This document shows positions 38,259 through 51,095 of a stretch of DNA of 64,000 nt, one piece after another. The stretch is from Verpa conica (taxonomy: Eukaryota > Ascomycota > Pezizomycetes > Pezizales > Morchellaceae). The position numbers and the translations under genes were made by a program. Where the stretch lies: contig JAUFSD010000008.1 of NCBI GenBank assembly GCA_033030425.1, positions 992,001 through 1,056,000 on the forward strand, in the 5' to 3' direction. Under the pieces are notes generated by a model. That model searched no databases. It saw only the letters and a list, made by a program, of their open reading frames with translations, and was not told the origin of the DNA. How positions within the stretch are numbered: position 1 is the stretch's first letter; each line of letters begins with the position of its first letter.

Positions 38259-40658
38259 GGAGGGCTATGGATAAGTTACTAGTAAAATTAAGTATTTCTA
38301 TTTCTTTAAAATCCTTAGTAAAAATGGTCTTACCTGTTGTAGTAAATATTGGTGCTGCTGATTTTCTTAATGTTCCTCTTGAATTATGGTGAGAAGTTGG
38401 AAATACATTAACATACGAAACAAAAGACAAACAAAAAAAAAGGTGTTGAGGGGGAGGTTTTGGTTTTATGAGGCTCACTAGAAGTTTCTTTCCCTTGTTG
38501 TCTTCCTTAGATAAGTTGACGAATGATGTTTGTCCACGGATTTTACATACATAATCTAGGGTAACACCCTGCAGATCGAGATTGTGCAGTTCCTTGGCTT
38601 GGGCCTTTTTTGACAGCTCATGATCATCGATTCTCACTCCTTATATGGGGAAACATATGATTTCCCTTCACACCCTCGATCTAGGTCTGCTTGGAGTTAT
38701 GCCGATTAGTCGTGCATACGGGTTTTTTTGGTGCCAAGAGTTCTTGCATCAACGGACCGGCACCGTGTTGTCGGGTTTAATAATTTACCCATCCAATACA
38801 TGGAAACAAACAGTGTAGACTGAGTCTATATTCTACAGTATCTCAGTGCCGTATAAAGTGGGGGGTTTACCTTTGAGGGCTAGGTCGTGGCAGAGGGAAA
38901 ACTCCTGAACTCAGCATAGATACTAGAGTCCTATCCCTCAAGGAAAACACTTTGGAGAACTCAGGGTGGAAAGCTGCCGTCATCCTCCCCACCTCTTAAG
39001 ATCGAAAATAATAAATCGTCTAATACCCGACAAAATCCCGCGATACACACCCCAGATCATAACATCCGGACAGACCCTTGGTGGAACCGCTGTTTTACTA
39101 GATAGTCCATCTGCGTTATTTCTTGGTCTTTATGATTATGAGGTGTACTTTATGAAACGTAATCTTCATACTATAATGCACATGGACTCGTGGCCCCGCC
39201 TTAGGGTGTTGCTGGGTAATTTAGATCTTGGAGATAGACAACGGATTCTTACGTACTTTACTAACATCCAGCCTCTACACAGCCCAAAATCCCCTTCCGT
39301 AGTGCCCTAATATGCGAAAATTTGCCATCAACACCATACACCTAACCACCTTAACTAGGTATAGAGGCAATTCCAGCCCTTGGCTTCTACTAGTCGAGTG
39401 ATTTATTATGATGGGGGAGCCATCCTGAGAAACTTCAACCCCGTCCCAAGAAACTACAAAAACCTCATGTATTTATTTTGTTTTTTTGCTCCCCAAGATC
39501 ATTTAGTAAGGGAACCCAACATTACCAACGCATCCCTCCGCCAGCCCATCCTCAAAAGATACTGTTAGTTAACATTCATTTATAGCCGGTATTCCAAATC
39601 CCCGGAGTGAAATCAAAGGTATCACTTGTAGAAAATAAATAATAGACAAGGTCCCCTGGGTACGTCCTTCGAGATTAGCACCCATGCCAACTAACTAACT
39701 TAGCTAGTGGGACTACACTACGGAGATATGCGAGGATTACGGTTGCACAAGGAAGACAGCATATAGGGATATACAACAAATTATTGTCAGGGGACAAAAA
39801 TAACCGGCGCCCTAAACTAATAAGTACAACGGTTGTTACAACAAATACCCTTGAGCAGGCAACGCATGTAGTGAACAAACCTAAGTACCAGCTAGAGTGC
39901 TCTATGAGCACTCTAGGCTTCTGAAAAGCCTCTAGAGTTGTGGTTCTAGTCAGAGAGTAGTGTTATAGTAACATTTTATAAATATTACTTGTACTCATAG
40001 GTTATGGATGTCGGTTATTTTTGTCTCCCGACAATATCAGTTAAAACATAACTTCCACGAAACCCCAGTATTAACCCTAATATAACACATTCGTCAAGAT
40101 ATGATACTTAACACAGCCATCCCCTTACCCTTTTATCCAGATTTCAGTTACTAATATTAGTACAGATTATTAGCAGCAAGGGCCGGCAATGCGGCCTGTG
40201 CACGATAAGCGATAAAAAGTGATAAGGCACCTGCTTTATCTCCCCGCCCTCCGCGATGACCTCATCTGCCCGTCTTTAACCGTTCTATTGACAAAACCCA
40301 AATAGGTAATGATCCTGTCGAGCATGGAGGAGATATCTGTAAATATTCTCCGCAGAAGTCTACCCCCCCATCTTTGTAGCATTAGGGTTTACTAATTGGA
40401 ACCCTTCGGCAGTGATAGTTATAAAGCGATAGACATTTTACTCGGGGTACCCCGCTTGTTAGAAGGGATTGATCATCGATTCGCACAGTTCCTATCTTAA
40501 CCTACATGTAATGCGGAGATACAAACCCATTGATTGCCCCACAAGTAACAGAGATAAAGAGCTCAATTTCCCCCCAGACTCAAACCCCCACTAAGCTTCT
40601 TGATATTACAATTATATTCACAGAGTTACATTTAGATTTCCCCTAGAAAGCACCACCA
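38259..40658. other. Intergenic region with hairpin-forming sequence
   Basis: No supportable gene. The 114-codon frame at 38966-39310 lacks an upstream ATG and motifs. It contains the tandem hairpins listed separately at 39892-39937 and TACATGTA at 40503-40510. The last about 100 bp is the formamidase 5' flank. Confidence 0.5.
39892..39937. repeat. Adjacent perfect inverted repeats
   Basis: An 11-bp perfect inverted repeat (CTAGAGTGCTC, 39892-39902; GAGCACTCTAG, 39906-39916) has a 3-nt loop. It is immediately followed by a second stem, AGGCTT (39915-39920) with AAGCCT (39926-39931), and the palindrome CTCTAGAG (39930-39937). The 11-mer arm recurs at 56150-56160. This may be a remnant of a small transposon or a recombination scar. 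Confidence 0.75.
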
Positions 40659-42120
40659 ATGCCTGTTGGACCTCTCCGAACCGCCCTCAAAGTTGATCTT
40701 AACAAGCCTGCACACGAGCAGCCTTACCTCCACGTAAGTCTAACCTATCTAAACCCTTTCTAGAGCTCTTGTGATTGATACTAACTCGTCTCAGAACCGC
40801 TGGCATCCTGATAGTACTTCGTCCCCTCTCCGAAACATTAATCCAAATCTAACACCACTGCCATAGTCCCCTTCGTCGGCAAGATCACCCCTGGCGAAAC
40901 GGTAAAGGTCGAATGTCTAGACTGGACCGGCGGCCAAATCCAAAACAACGACAGCGCCGATGATGTCAAAAATGTTGACCTAACTTCGGTCCACTACCTC
41001 AGCGGACCCTTTGAAATCGAGGGTGCCGAACCCGGCGATGTTCTTGTTGTTGAGATCCAAGATGTACAGCCGTTCCAGGAGCAGCCATGGGGTTTTACGG
41101 CTGTGTTTGATAAAAAGAATGGTGGTGGGTTTTTAGACGAACATTATCCACAGGCTGCGAAAGGTTTGTTCTCTTCGCTTTTTAATAGATATGAACAGTG
41201 TAGTGACTGCAAATAGCAATCTGGGACTTTGAAGGGATTTTCTGCTCCTCGCGTCATATCCCACATGTGAGATTCCCTGGCCTCATCCACCCTGGTATCA
41301 TGGGGTGTGCTCCCTCCCCCGAGATCCTCGAGGAATGGACCCGTCGTGAATCGGTGCTCGTGGCTGAATCTACTCACCTCGACCGTGTTGTCGCCAACCT
41401 TCCAGAACTACGCAACATTCACGCTGGCTCTGCAAGTGGAGAACTGAAAGATAAAATCGGGAAAGAGGGTGCAAGGACTATTCCCGGCCGCCCAGAACAT
41501 GGTGGCAACTGTGATATTAAGAACTTGTCGAGGGGGAGTAAAACTTATTTGCCTGTACATATCCCTGGGGCAAAGTTTTCTGTTGGAGATTTACATTTCT
41601 CACAGGGTGATGGGGAGATTAGTTTCTGCGGTGCGATAGAGATGGCGGGAGTTATCACATTCAAGTTCTCTCTGATGAAGGGTGGAATTCAGGAGCTGGA
41701 TATGAAGAGTCCCATCTTTATCCCTGGTCCCGTGGAGCCGCATTTTGGCCCGGGGAGGATGCTGACATTCGAGGGGTTCTCTGTGGATGAGAGTGGGAAG
41801 CAGCATTATATGGATGTGACTGTGGCGTATAGGCAGACTTGCTTGAGAGTATTTGAGTATCTGAAGAGATACGGATACTCTGGAGAGCAGATTTATCTTC
41901 TACTTTCTTGCGCGCCGGTGCAAGGCCATATCGCGGGGATTGTCGATGTAAGGAGCCTCATAGTTTTCCGCTTCTAACACCAACTAACTTTACACAGATC
42001 CCAAATGCGTGCACAACTATGGGAATCCCGATGGATATATTTGATTTCGATATCTCTCCGGGTGCACCAATCACAAAGTTAGATATGGGCTCTTGCGCGT
42101 TCACTAGTGACAGGAAGTGA
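40659..42120 (+). CDS. Formamidase (acetamidase/formamidase family)
   Basis: Hydrolyses formamide to formate and ammonia; a cytosolic nitrogen-assimilation enzyme of 414 residues, as expected for fungal formamidases. Exons: 40659-40733, 40795-40813 (19 nt), 40867-41163, 41217-41947 and 41998-42120; phases close. Conserved blocks in order: LRTALKVDLNKPAHEQP, NRWHPDIPFV, VECLDWTGGQI, HYLSGPFEIEGAEPGDVL, PWGFTAVFDKKNGGGFLDE, SSRHIPHVRFPGLIHPG, ARTIPGRPEHGGNCDIKNL, VGDLHFSQGDGEISFCGAIE, LSCAPVQGHIAGIVDIPNACTT and PMDIFDFDI near the end. The small 19-nt exon is required to make NRWHPDI. The gene looks intact and functional. Confidence 0.95.
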
Positions 42121-43152
42121 TCTCTATCTCTCTACTGAGATAACCATTTTCTTCTATATATATTGGGGATTTATAACTAAGTTTCTACCTAGTGGAGTAG
42201 TTAAATTTCTAGTTTTTAGCTCATGGAATAAGGGACTTACCTTAGGTACCTAGTTTAGAGTCTGATTAGCGGAACTCTAGGCATCACAAGCTTTCACTCC
42301 AGTTCGTGAAGTTCCAAATCTACCTAACTACCCAACTTCTAGAACAGTCGCTATGATTCCTATCAATCAAGTGGCTTATACTTAGACAGCCGATCACAAT
42401 CTCAAGCAGCTTGGCTCCGAGACAAAAGAACCTTTGTTACCATAGCGCAGGAACCATCCGTTTCGATATCCCCCTATATAGTAGCTTTATACCCAAGACT
42501 CCACTCCCTAGAGCCGACTATAAATTTGATTTGCACCCGGAGATTCGCATTTCGGGGCTTGAATTATTTGAATAAGTACCCCGAATGTCGAAGCGTTACT
42601 CAATGGCATGTTAATGGACTGAGCGCCATATCTAGCGGAATAACCCGCGAGTTTCTCTACCCCTGACGATCATCAGAAGGCATCAGTACGTAATTTAGAC
42701 TCTCCCCGTGAAGTAAATCTACGATCGAGCTATTTGTAGCCCTGTCAAAGTTATCAAGATTACAGGCATCCAGGTTCTTTTGGCGGGGAATCCCAGTAGA
42801 ACCAAATTCTGGTTGGTAGAGGGAGATACTTCCATAAGCGATTGATAGAGCCAAGATTATACCAGATCCTGAGTGATGGTCATGTCAGTCCTTTAGTAGA
42901 ACAGCCTGTTTTATCGGGTATCATGATATCGCGTTTTGACCACTGAACGTTTCCCTTATAAACCCTAGTACACTCCCCGGTTTCTGAGTGTTGGCGAACT
43001 TCGGCACCGTGGGTCATTCTTTTGGTTTCATATTGTCACTCTTTACAGTCACTCTTTCTCATTCAGATTTATCATCTCCTTCACAATTCCAAAGTGCCAA
43101 CACCAAATACTTCTAGTCTTAATTATATCTCTAGAAAAAACAAAGTTTTAAA
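42121..43152. other. Intergenic region, nothing recognised
   Basis: No supportable gene. A motif AAACCCTAG near 42960 resembles a telobox and lies about 190 bp upstream of the small secreted protein; its relevance is unknown. Confidence 0.5.
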
Positions 43153-43660
43153 ATGCAATTCAGGAACATCATCCTCTCTCTCGCTGCCTCGGCGGCACTT
43201 ATTCAGGCTGCAGCTGTCCCCCGGTGTGATGATGATCTCCAATTCGTCAGTTCCCCCACAAGTAGTTTGATTCTGAGGGAAATATATATAACAGGCTAAA
43301 AGTCACAGTATAATCACTGTATCGAGGACACCAGCAAGTATCTCAAGTCTCTTAATGTCAGAGTAATCCCCGAGAGCACCTCCCGGATAACAAAATGCCA
43401 TTATTGCTTGTAAGTTTTATAATTCTGGGTGCTTTTAGCCTATGCATAAAACTAGTACTAATAATTTACTACCAATTAATAGCCATGAAGCTGCTGCTGA
43501 AATGTGTGGCGAAGAGTTCGGAACTGATCCTGATAATCTTTCAGATGAAGGAAGAGTTTGCTACGATATTGGAATAGAGAAGTGCAAGAAACGCTTGCTA
43601 GATGAATGTAGATTTTTCCTGAGTTTGCGTAACCCTGTTATTGTTGTTGAGGAGCCATGA
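43153..43660 (+). CDS. Small secreted cysteine-rich protein
   Basis: Predicted 123-residue secreted protein from exons 43153-43245, 43309-43409 and 43483-43660. The second exon may alternatively begin at 43303, adding two residues. Residues 1-21 (MQFRNIILSLAASAALIQAAA) form a signal peptide. The mature part is about 100 residues with eight cysteines: RCDDD, NHCIED, TKCHYC, AEMCGEE, RVCYDI, EKCKK and DECRFF. The even count suggests four disulfide bonds. No known domain is recognised. Size, signal peptide and cysteine content are those of fungal effector-like small secreted proteins. It lies between formamidase and an ankyrin pseudogene, next to AT-rich sequence, a common setting for effector candidates. 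A role in host or microbe interaction is inference only. Confidence 0.75.
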
Positions 43661-44304
43661 TATAGATATTATACAGTAGTATCTTAATACTTAGTTATAA
43701 TAATCCTTAGTCTGGGGCGAAGTATTTTTTGCGCGATTCTCTGTGCATGGACCTAACTAGCTCATACTCCTAATCCCTATAAATGATATTGACCATATCC
43801 AGTTAATGACTACCGTTCAAATCCCTGATTCGTAGGAAACTACCAGTGCCAAATAACACTTTTTACACAACTGAATTAGGATTTCTAAATACTATCGTTT
43901 TTTAAGGGTCCCAAGAAGGAATGCTCCATTTATAATAGGTTGGGCCATACTTATATGACGTATTAAGGAATGCTATTATTTGAGGGCTAAGCTACAATTC
44001 GTAATGACTAGTGCCTGGTAAAATCTCGAATAAAGGATAGCCCAGAGAATTAATACTAGGTATCGATATTTATTTTTGCGCGTAGTCACTAGCTCAGACA
44101 CGATCACGTGACCATCTCTGCTTATTCCAGGCACGAAACAAACTGTTCCTGGCCAGCTTATGACAAGATTAGATATCGTGATATGAACTAATTTTGGCGC
44201 CTGTTAATGCTTACTCTCCCCACAATCTTTAGGCATATCCCAAAGGTATATTTACACATGTAGGCGCTATAACTATATGTGTTTATCCCACCAATCCCCG
44301 GAAG
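43661..44304. other. Intergenic region, nothing recognised
   Basis: AT-rich spacer between the small secreted protein gene and the ankyrin pseudogene. No feature recognised. Confidence 0.5.
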
Positions 44305-45551
44305 TTGTATTTTCATCATATGCAGTTGACGTACTATTCTTGGTCACATGTTCTAGCGTACGAGGACTCTGAGAATTTATTAACAGAACTCCTCCTCAGA
44401 GTTATGAGATTACCTAGTTATTTTCTTTCCAGGATCTCGAATACTTCCACCCTCTCCAAGGAAAATCCCTCACTACATTTTGCAATCAAATCACGGAAAA
44501 CTACAGTAGTACGGAGGCTGCTAGAAACAAAAAATAACGTAGGCCCAGACATCACGCCAATACTTCATAAAGCAATAATAGAAGGCTACGAGCCGGTGGT
44601 CCGATTGCTACTTGATAATGGGATTGATATCTCAGCCGCGGATATTAATGGCAATACGGCATTGCACATAGCGGCACTTCAAGAACACGAGACGATAGTC
44701 CAGCTGATACTCGGAAACAGAGCCGATATCTCAGCCACAGATAATAAAGGCAATACAGCGTTACACGTGACAGAAAATCAAGTAAGGGAGGAACCCTGGA
44801 GATGGTCGACACCCCGAAGTTGGCAGATACCCCGAAGATTGGCAATATTTCAACTACTACTCGAAAAAGGTGCCGATATGTCAGTCATCGATGAGAACGA
44901 GGAGACAGTATTACATAAGGCAGTACTTGGAGGGAAAGAGACGGTGGTCCAGTTGCTGCTCGAAAACGGGGTCGATATCTCAGCAGTGGATAATAAAGGC
45001 AATACGGTATTACACTTAGCGGCACGTCAAAGATGGATGGCACGCCAAACATGCTGATCAGATGATGAGTTTCAAGAATTCATAGTACTCCAACTACTTC
45101 TTGAAAGGGATGTCGATATATCAGCCATAAATGAAAACTGGGGGACACCGTTGCACATGGCAGTCCTCCAAGGAGAAGAGATGGCGGTCCATTTGTTGCT
45201 CATAAATGGAGCCGATACCTCAGCTAAGGATAAGTATGGCAACACAGCATTACATATGGCGGTACCCCGAGAAGGAGAGTGGTCCAGTTACTTCTCCAAA
45301 GCGGAGCTGATATCTCAGCTATAAACGATTATGAGGAGACGGCATTACACATAGCAGAATTTGGAGGACTTGAGATTATTATCGAACTTCTACTTAAAAA
45401 TAGAGCCGATACTTCACTTTTAGACATACGTGGAGACACGGCATTAGACAATACTTTATCCCAAGGGTATAATCAAGCAGCTGTGATGCTTCAGCAGTTC
45501 ATCCACCCCTTGGAAGCTACCGGAAGCATAGCCGAGTCCACTTCCGTCTAA
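44305..45551 (+). pseudogene. Ankyrin repeat gene, interrupted
   Basis: The first frame (44305-45057) encodes at least five ankyrin units such as GNTALHIAALQEHETIVQLIL followed by ADIS, and ends at a TGA (45055-45057). Coding continues in the same frame after that stop with TPLHMAVLQGEEMAVHLLL and NTALHMAVPREGE, until a frameshift near 45278. The next frame then continues VQLLLQSGADISAIN and two further units to the stop at 45551. Two independent lesions in one repeat array point to a pseudogene. An intron from a GT in GGCACGTC (about 45035) to CATAG (about 45099) could remove the stop, but it would shorten one ankyrin unit and would not repair the frameshift. The relation to the intact F-box/ankyrin gene is unclear, and no F-box is visible here. 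Confidence 0.75.
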
Positions 45552-46452
45552 AAGTCGATATTCTAGGTAAACACCCAAAAGGTTTCTCAACGTTTCTTAA
45601 TCAAGTACAAACTTATACTGTTAATCCAGGTCCCCCTCCCCATTATCCACCAGTTCCCCGAATAGCGAGAAGCGATAACCATAAAACCATCTTTCCATTG
45701 AACTGTGTCGTGTAGTGTTATTATTAAGATATTACTTTAGGTTGCAGTTTTTTGTTTTTATCTTCCTTTGTATATTGCCAACGATATATAAGGTGGAAAT
45801 TTTTTCGTATGTCTTATCTTAGTAGGGCAAGATATATCAAGTTTTCATAGACATGAACCTATCTGATTACCAGGCTGATCTAAGAGCTAGGTTAGTGCAC
45901 TAAACCCAGTAAATAATAACAAAGGGATGCGCAAGAAGAGATGATAAAGCCCACACAACAATCCCTTAGAAGCAAAATCCCAACATCCCTATTTGACGAG
46001 TCAAAATTCTACACGAGCCATATCGTGACCCTAAATTATTTGATAGCCACTTCTGGAACCTTTATTCCCTCATTGACTATAACTACCTAGAACTACTAGG
46101 TAGTAATGTTAACCAAACAACAGCCAATTTCTATTACAGCAAGCCACCCACTTTACAATATAAGCTACATATACATCACCCAGTAAATAGCTATAAATTA
46201 GATGTGACACTGACGTTACTAAAGGATCCAACTAGGTTAAAAGGCATGTTTTGACCAGAGTCGATTAACGTGATGTCTATAAAGCAAATGAGATCCATAA
46301 AAACAGGCGAAATATACGTAGGCAATCCCCTATGAAAGCACACTAACATTTATGAATATATAACGTATATGCGAGGGCCAATATAAGTTTAGATTTCGAT
46401 GTGTTCAGATACGGTATGTTTATAATAACATACCAAAGTTACACAGATAATC
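45552..46452. other. Intergenic region, nothing recognised
   Basis: AT-rich spacer before the Eco1 gene. No RNA gene or coding feature recognised; the Eco1 promoter should lie at the right end. Confidence 0.5.
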
Positions 46453-47670
46453 ATGCATGACGCCTCACCCCACGTGCAAACCCAACGCGTCTCTCCAACG
46501 CGTCCCCAACTCACAAAACCACTTTACACCACTCCCACCACCCACACCCCACCATGTCTGATATCACAAGAAAACGGTACTTCCCACCCTAATTACCAAA
46601 AAGACACTCCTGCTAACACACCCAGTCGCCCACCAAAAACCACATACTCTCGCAAACCCCCCACTACCACAACCTCACACGCATCCAAACGCCGCCGGCT
46701 CCTCCAGGAAGATGACTCCACCCCTTCATCCCCTCCACGTTCTTCATCTATCCCACCCATCCCAGACATAGACGATACTCCTGTATCCTCCCCCCCTCGC
46801 TCCTCTCCACCACTCCCGAAAAAGAAACCTGGATTCACATTCTTCACCCGCTCTATACCCCCTCGCCGGACTGCAGAACCGTCTTCTAGTAAGCAGAAAC
46901 CAAAGCAGAAATTGACACAGTCGATTATAGACCTTGGCCAGCCTCTCCGCACAACATGTAAAGTCTGTGGTATGTCATATCACCCCTCTACGCCGGATGA
47001 CGAAGCACTACATAAGCGGTTTCACGCGAAATCAGTCGGAGGGGTTGACTTCCCGCTGGGGAGTAAGGGAAAGGCTGTGTGGAAAGGGGAGGGGCAGGGG
47101 GAGGTGAGAGTTCTAGTCGTAGATAGAAAGAGTAGTGTTTCAGAGAAGAGAAAGGTTCGTGAAGTTATGGAGGTAGTTGATGTCGAACTTGGGGCAGGGG
47201 AGATTGAAGATGCGATGCTATGGGAAGATGGGACCGTAGGTGAGAGGTTTAAAGTATACCTCTACATTCAAGGGAAAAAATGCATTGGCCTTCTCCTTGC
47301 TGAGAAGATCACCAAAGCTTTTTACGTCCTCAATAGTACTCCTCCAAAGGTAGGGGAAGATGATGATACCGAAAGTAAGCCGCCTACTGCTCACCCTACC
47401 GCTTCCTCCTCTGTATCCATCTCCTCTACGCCCCAAAAAGCGCTATTGGGTATATCCCGTGTATGGACATGTTCTTCGTACAGACGCCAGGGGGTTGCGA
47501 GGAGGTTATTGGAATGTGCTAGGAGTACATTTATATACGGGATGACCGTGGAGAAGGGGCTTGTGGCTTTTAGTCAGCCAACCGAGAGTGGTGGTGGGTT
47601 GGCGAGGGGGTGGTTCAATGTTAAGGAAGAGACACAAGAAGAATGGAAAGTTTATGTTGAAGAAGTGTGA
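46453..47670 (+). CDS. ECO1: Cohesin N-acetyltransferase Eco1/Ctf7
   Basis: Nuclear acetyltransferase that modifies the Smc3 subunit of cohesin during S phase and so establishes sister-chromatid cohesion. Single exon, 405 residues. Residues 1-150 are low-complexity, rich in Pro, Ser, Thr and Lys. Residues 169-191 form the family C2H2-type zinc finger (CKVCGMSY with Cys169 and Cys172, then His187 and His191). The C-terminal acetyltransferase domain has ISRVWT (334-339), the acetyl-CoA loop YRRQGVARRLL (343-353), and the catalytic-site segment AFSQPTESG (372-380). Upstream of the finger, KLTQSIIDLGQP may act as a PCNA-binding-like motif; this is inference. The true start could be a later ATG because the first 50 residues are unconstrained. 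Confidence 0.93.
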   Translation: MHDASPHVQTQRVSPTRPQLTKPLYTTPTTHTPPCLISQENGTSHPNYQKDTPANTPSRPPKTTYSRKPPTTTTSHASKRRRLLQEDDSTPSSPPRSSSIPPIPDIDDTPVSSPPRSSPPLPKKKPGFTFFTRSIPPRRTAEPSSSKQKPKQKLTQSIIDLGQPLRTTCKVCGMSYHPSTPDDEALHKRFHAKSVGGVDFPLGSKGKAVWKGEGQGEVRVLVVDRKSSVSEKRKVREVMEVVDVELGAGEIEDAMLWEDGTVGERFKVYLYIQGKKCIGLLLAEKITKAFYVLNSTPPKVGEDDDTESKPPTAHPTASSSVSISSTPQKALLGISRVWTCSSYRRQGVARRLLECARSTFIYGMTVEKGLVAFSQPTESGGGLARGWFNVKEETQEEWKVYVEEV

Positions 47671-50079
47671 CATGGGTTAATCTACGATAGTGAGAGTAGT
47701 TTAGGGGTTTTAGAAGGCTTTTGTGCAAAAATGTGTTTTTCTAGAGACGTAAATGCGTATATTATAGTTTCTTATTATTTAACGGCCTTTATGATTAGAG
47801 ATACAGCACCAATAGATTGTATTCATCTTATTATCCACACTTTTCATTTTGATTTCCTCAAAGGGCAGTCTTAATCTCATTATATATCAATACTCAAAAT
47901 TCTTATAGATAGCAGTAATCTAGCTAGACTAATCTACCCCTACTACATAGGCAAGTCAGGTAAAAGACTACGGAGACTAGCACCTGATAAGACACTTGGC
48001 AAGAAACCAGTCAAACACTGTATTGATATCCTCATTGAAGACCCACCCGGTGCCGGACGCTTTCAGGATTATTACTGCCTTATAACCCTACCACCAGCGA
48101 GTGACCGAGTGCACGCTGACTGTCCAGCTTACAGTAACAGACAACAATATTGCCAAAAGGAATTCAACCAGACAAAAGGGAAAGAACTACATATGTTTGT
48201 TAATCCTAGCCAAGACTAATTTTCCCTACCAGTCTCAAAAAAAAAAGGAAAGGAAAAGGTCCCTAAACTTGAAAAAAAAAAAAAAAACAGGAGGTTGGTC
48301 CAGCAGCAAAAGAAAGGGGGATGTGGAACCGGGGTTGCCAAAAGACACGCGACGTGTCGTGGGTTATCAACCCAGCATACCTACCTCCTGCATTTTGCAG
48401 CGAGGGAGTGAGTGAATGAGAAGGAAAGGAGGGAAAAAACGGGACCCCTGAGCGGTGAATGAGAATCATGTCCTGTAAGGCACCAGGAGGAGAAGGTGGG
48501 TGGCTATTTTACAAATTACAATATCTACTGCCCAGGGTTAGGGGTGACCGTGTTTTAAGCTCGCTTCAGCCGCGGGAAGATTTGCGACATGCGTTGGTAA
48601 CGCCGGAAATCTCTGCCGATTATGCTAGCCACCTAGGGATGGTAGTGTATATCATGATCTATCACTCGTTTTTGAGAAGTTTTGCTGGCTTGGCTTAGAG
48701 GTAGATTTGAGAATAATACAATGTAGAGCTGTGTAAAGGTAAGATTTTTTTATAGGGATGGGAAATAGAATACTATGAGAATTTATTATATTACCCCAAT
48801 AGTATTCTATGGTTTTCTGTTATGTTTCATGGATTTCATGAATATTCTGTTATAAGCTATTCTAGGTGAATAACCCAATACACCCCGACCCTAACCTTAC
48901 CACCAGCTCTAATACTTTCCTACAAGAACACATCCCGAAGGGAGTCCAGCACATCCTGCCGTCTCTAGGGCACACACCCGTACATCGGGTAATGTTGGGA
49001 CTTCGATGAGTTGTTCAATTCAATTTTCACAAATTTTTTTCCTCCTTCGCAGATAGCTGTAGTAAGTAATTATAAGCAAAACGTACCCGATTCGATCGGC
49101 CAACCGTATTCGACGAGCTGGCACCCCCGATCAGGTACCTGCATTGGTTGATCTGGCCTAGCTTAGTAGGGGGGTTGTTTTTTCTTTGGTGGTCACGGGG
49201 CATCACTCACGCAGGTCGGGTCAGAGGCAACTTATGGTCTCAGCGACAGGGTGTGACGTGGTGGTTTTTTCCAGAACGAGAAGTCAGGTATCAGAAAAGT
49301 AATCAAAAATTTGTAACAAATTTTTCATATATAAGTTTTTTGGATATTTTTTTATTAAAAATAATTCACCAATCTATATACCATTACAAAGGAACACTTT
49401 CTTGCTTTTCGTTTCTCTCCCTATATAGCTCTCGAACTTCCGTATGCTCGATCTCTCACTCGGACTATCGGGGTTCCGTGAAAGGCGATATCGCTGAGAT
49501 GGTCTACTGTTAATAGCCCGTACTGTTCTCGGCCGTTCTTTGATTGGGAATATTCTCGAAGTCTCGGTAGAATGTCGGTTATCGATCGTAAACCAAACGG
49601 GCGGGAGATGACCCAGGTTCCAGAGCCACGTATCCAGATAGTACTCGACAAATCAAGACATCTAATATCGATCCAAAGAAACGCGTCAAGACACCAGAGC
49701 ACCTGAATTTTTTGTTAAAGAAGCCACTGCGAGTGTTGTAAAAAACCCAGTAATTTCAACCGCCCGGCATTCCTAATATACAAGTTCGCGTGACCCCGTT
49801 GACAGAAAAAAAGGAAAAAAAACTGAGAGAAAAAAAAACCATTGAACACACCGAAGTGCCCCCGAAAAGACCATAAGCCAAGGACCCCACGAAAAAAGAA
49901 AAAGGCTTAATATAATTAGACACAGAACAAACACAAAGACTCCTAAAAAGATCTATCATTCAAACATCCCGATGCGAAAACAACAGAATTATTTGCTTGA
50001 AGAAAGACCAAATCCAGAATCCTTAAAACAAAACCGCTGTTTACCCTTCGCTTTTTGCTCGTTGATTCAAATGATTCGT
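47671..50079. other. Intergenic region, nothing recognised
   Basis: The 2.4-kb spacer is AT-rich with A-runs at about 48236-48292 and 49805-49840. No supportable gene or RNA. The H2B 3' UTR should lie at the right end, since fungal histone mRNAs are polyadenylated and no stem-loop is expected. Confidence 0.5.
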
Positions 50080-50776
<697 letters not shown>

Positions 50777-50940
50777 ATTTAACGAGTTTGGGATTTTTGA
50801 CGTGGGTTTTTGAAAAGGGTTGACGTGAGTCTGAGATTTGAGTTAACGACGAAGGTGTACGGTCTGGCGTGAGTTGAGCGGTGTGGTGGAGGATGGGAAA
50901 GAACAGAGCAAGAAGAAAGACGCGTGGGGAGCGATGGGGT

Positions 50941-50947
50941 TTATATA
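50941..50947 (-). promoter_or_regulatory. TATA box of H2B
   Basis: TATATAA on the minus strand, about 165 bp upstream of the H2B start codon, in GC-richer flanks. The position suits a TATA box with a leader of about 130 nt. Confidence 0.6.
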
Positions 50948-51075
50948 GCGACACCAGCTCGAACCACATCAACAGACAGGGGGACGATAGAAACGCGTGT
51001 GGCTGGGATTTCTCGGAACGTTGCACAGTGTCTTGTTGAATGCTGCAAGTCCAGCCTCCGCGACATATTCGTTGT

Positions 51076-51095
51076 GTTGCGTTGCGTTGCGTTGC
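51076..51095. repeat. Four tandem GTTGC units
   Basis: GTTGC is repeated four times without interruption inside the H2B-H2A promoter. A GTTGT variant precedes it at 51071. It could be a factor-binding array or a simple repeat. Confidence 0.9.

Noticed and set aside
38966..39310. 114-codon plus-strand open frame
   Set aside because: It begins with GTG, the first internal ATG lies deep in the frame, and I recognise no family; may be a fragment of a lost gene.
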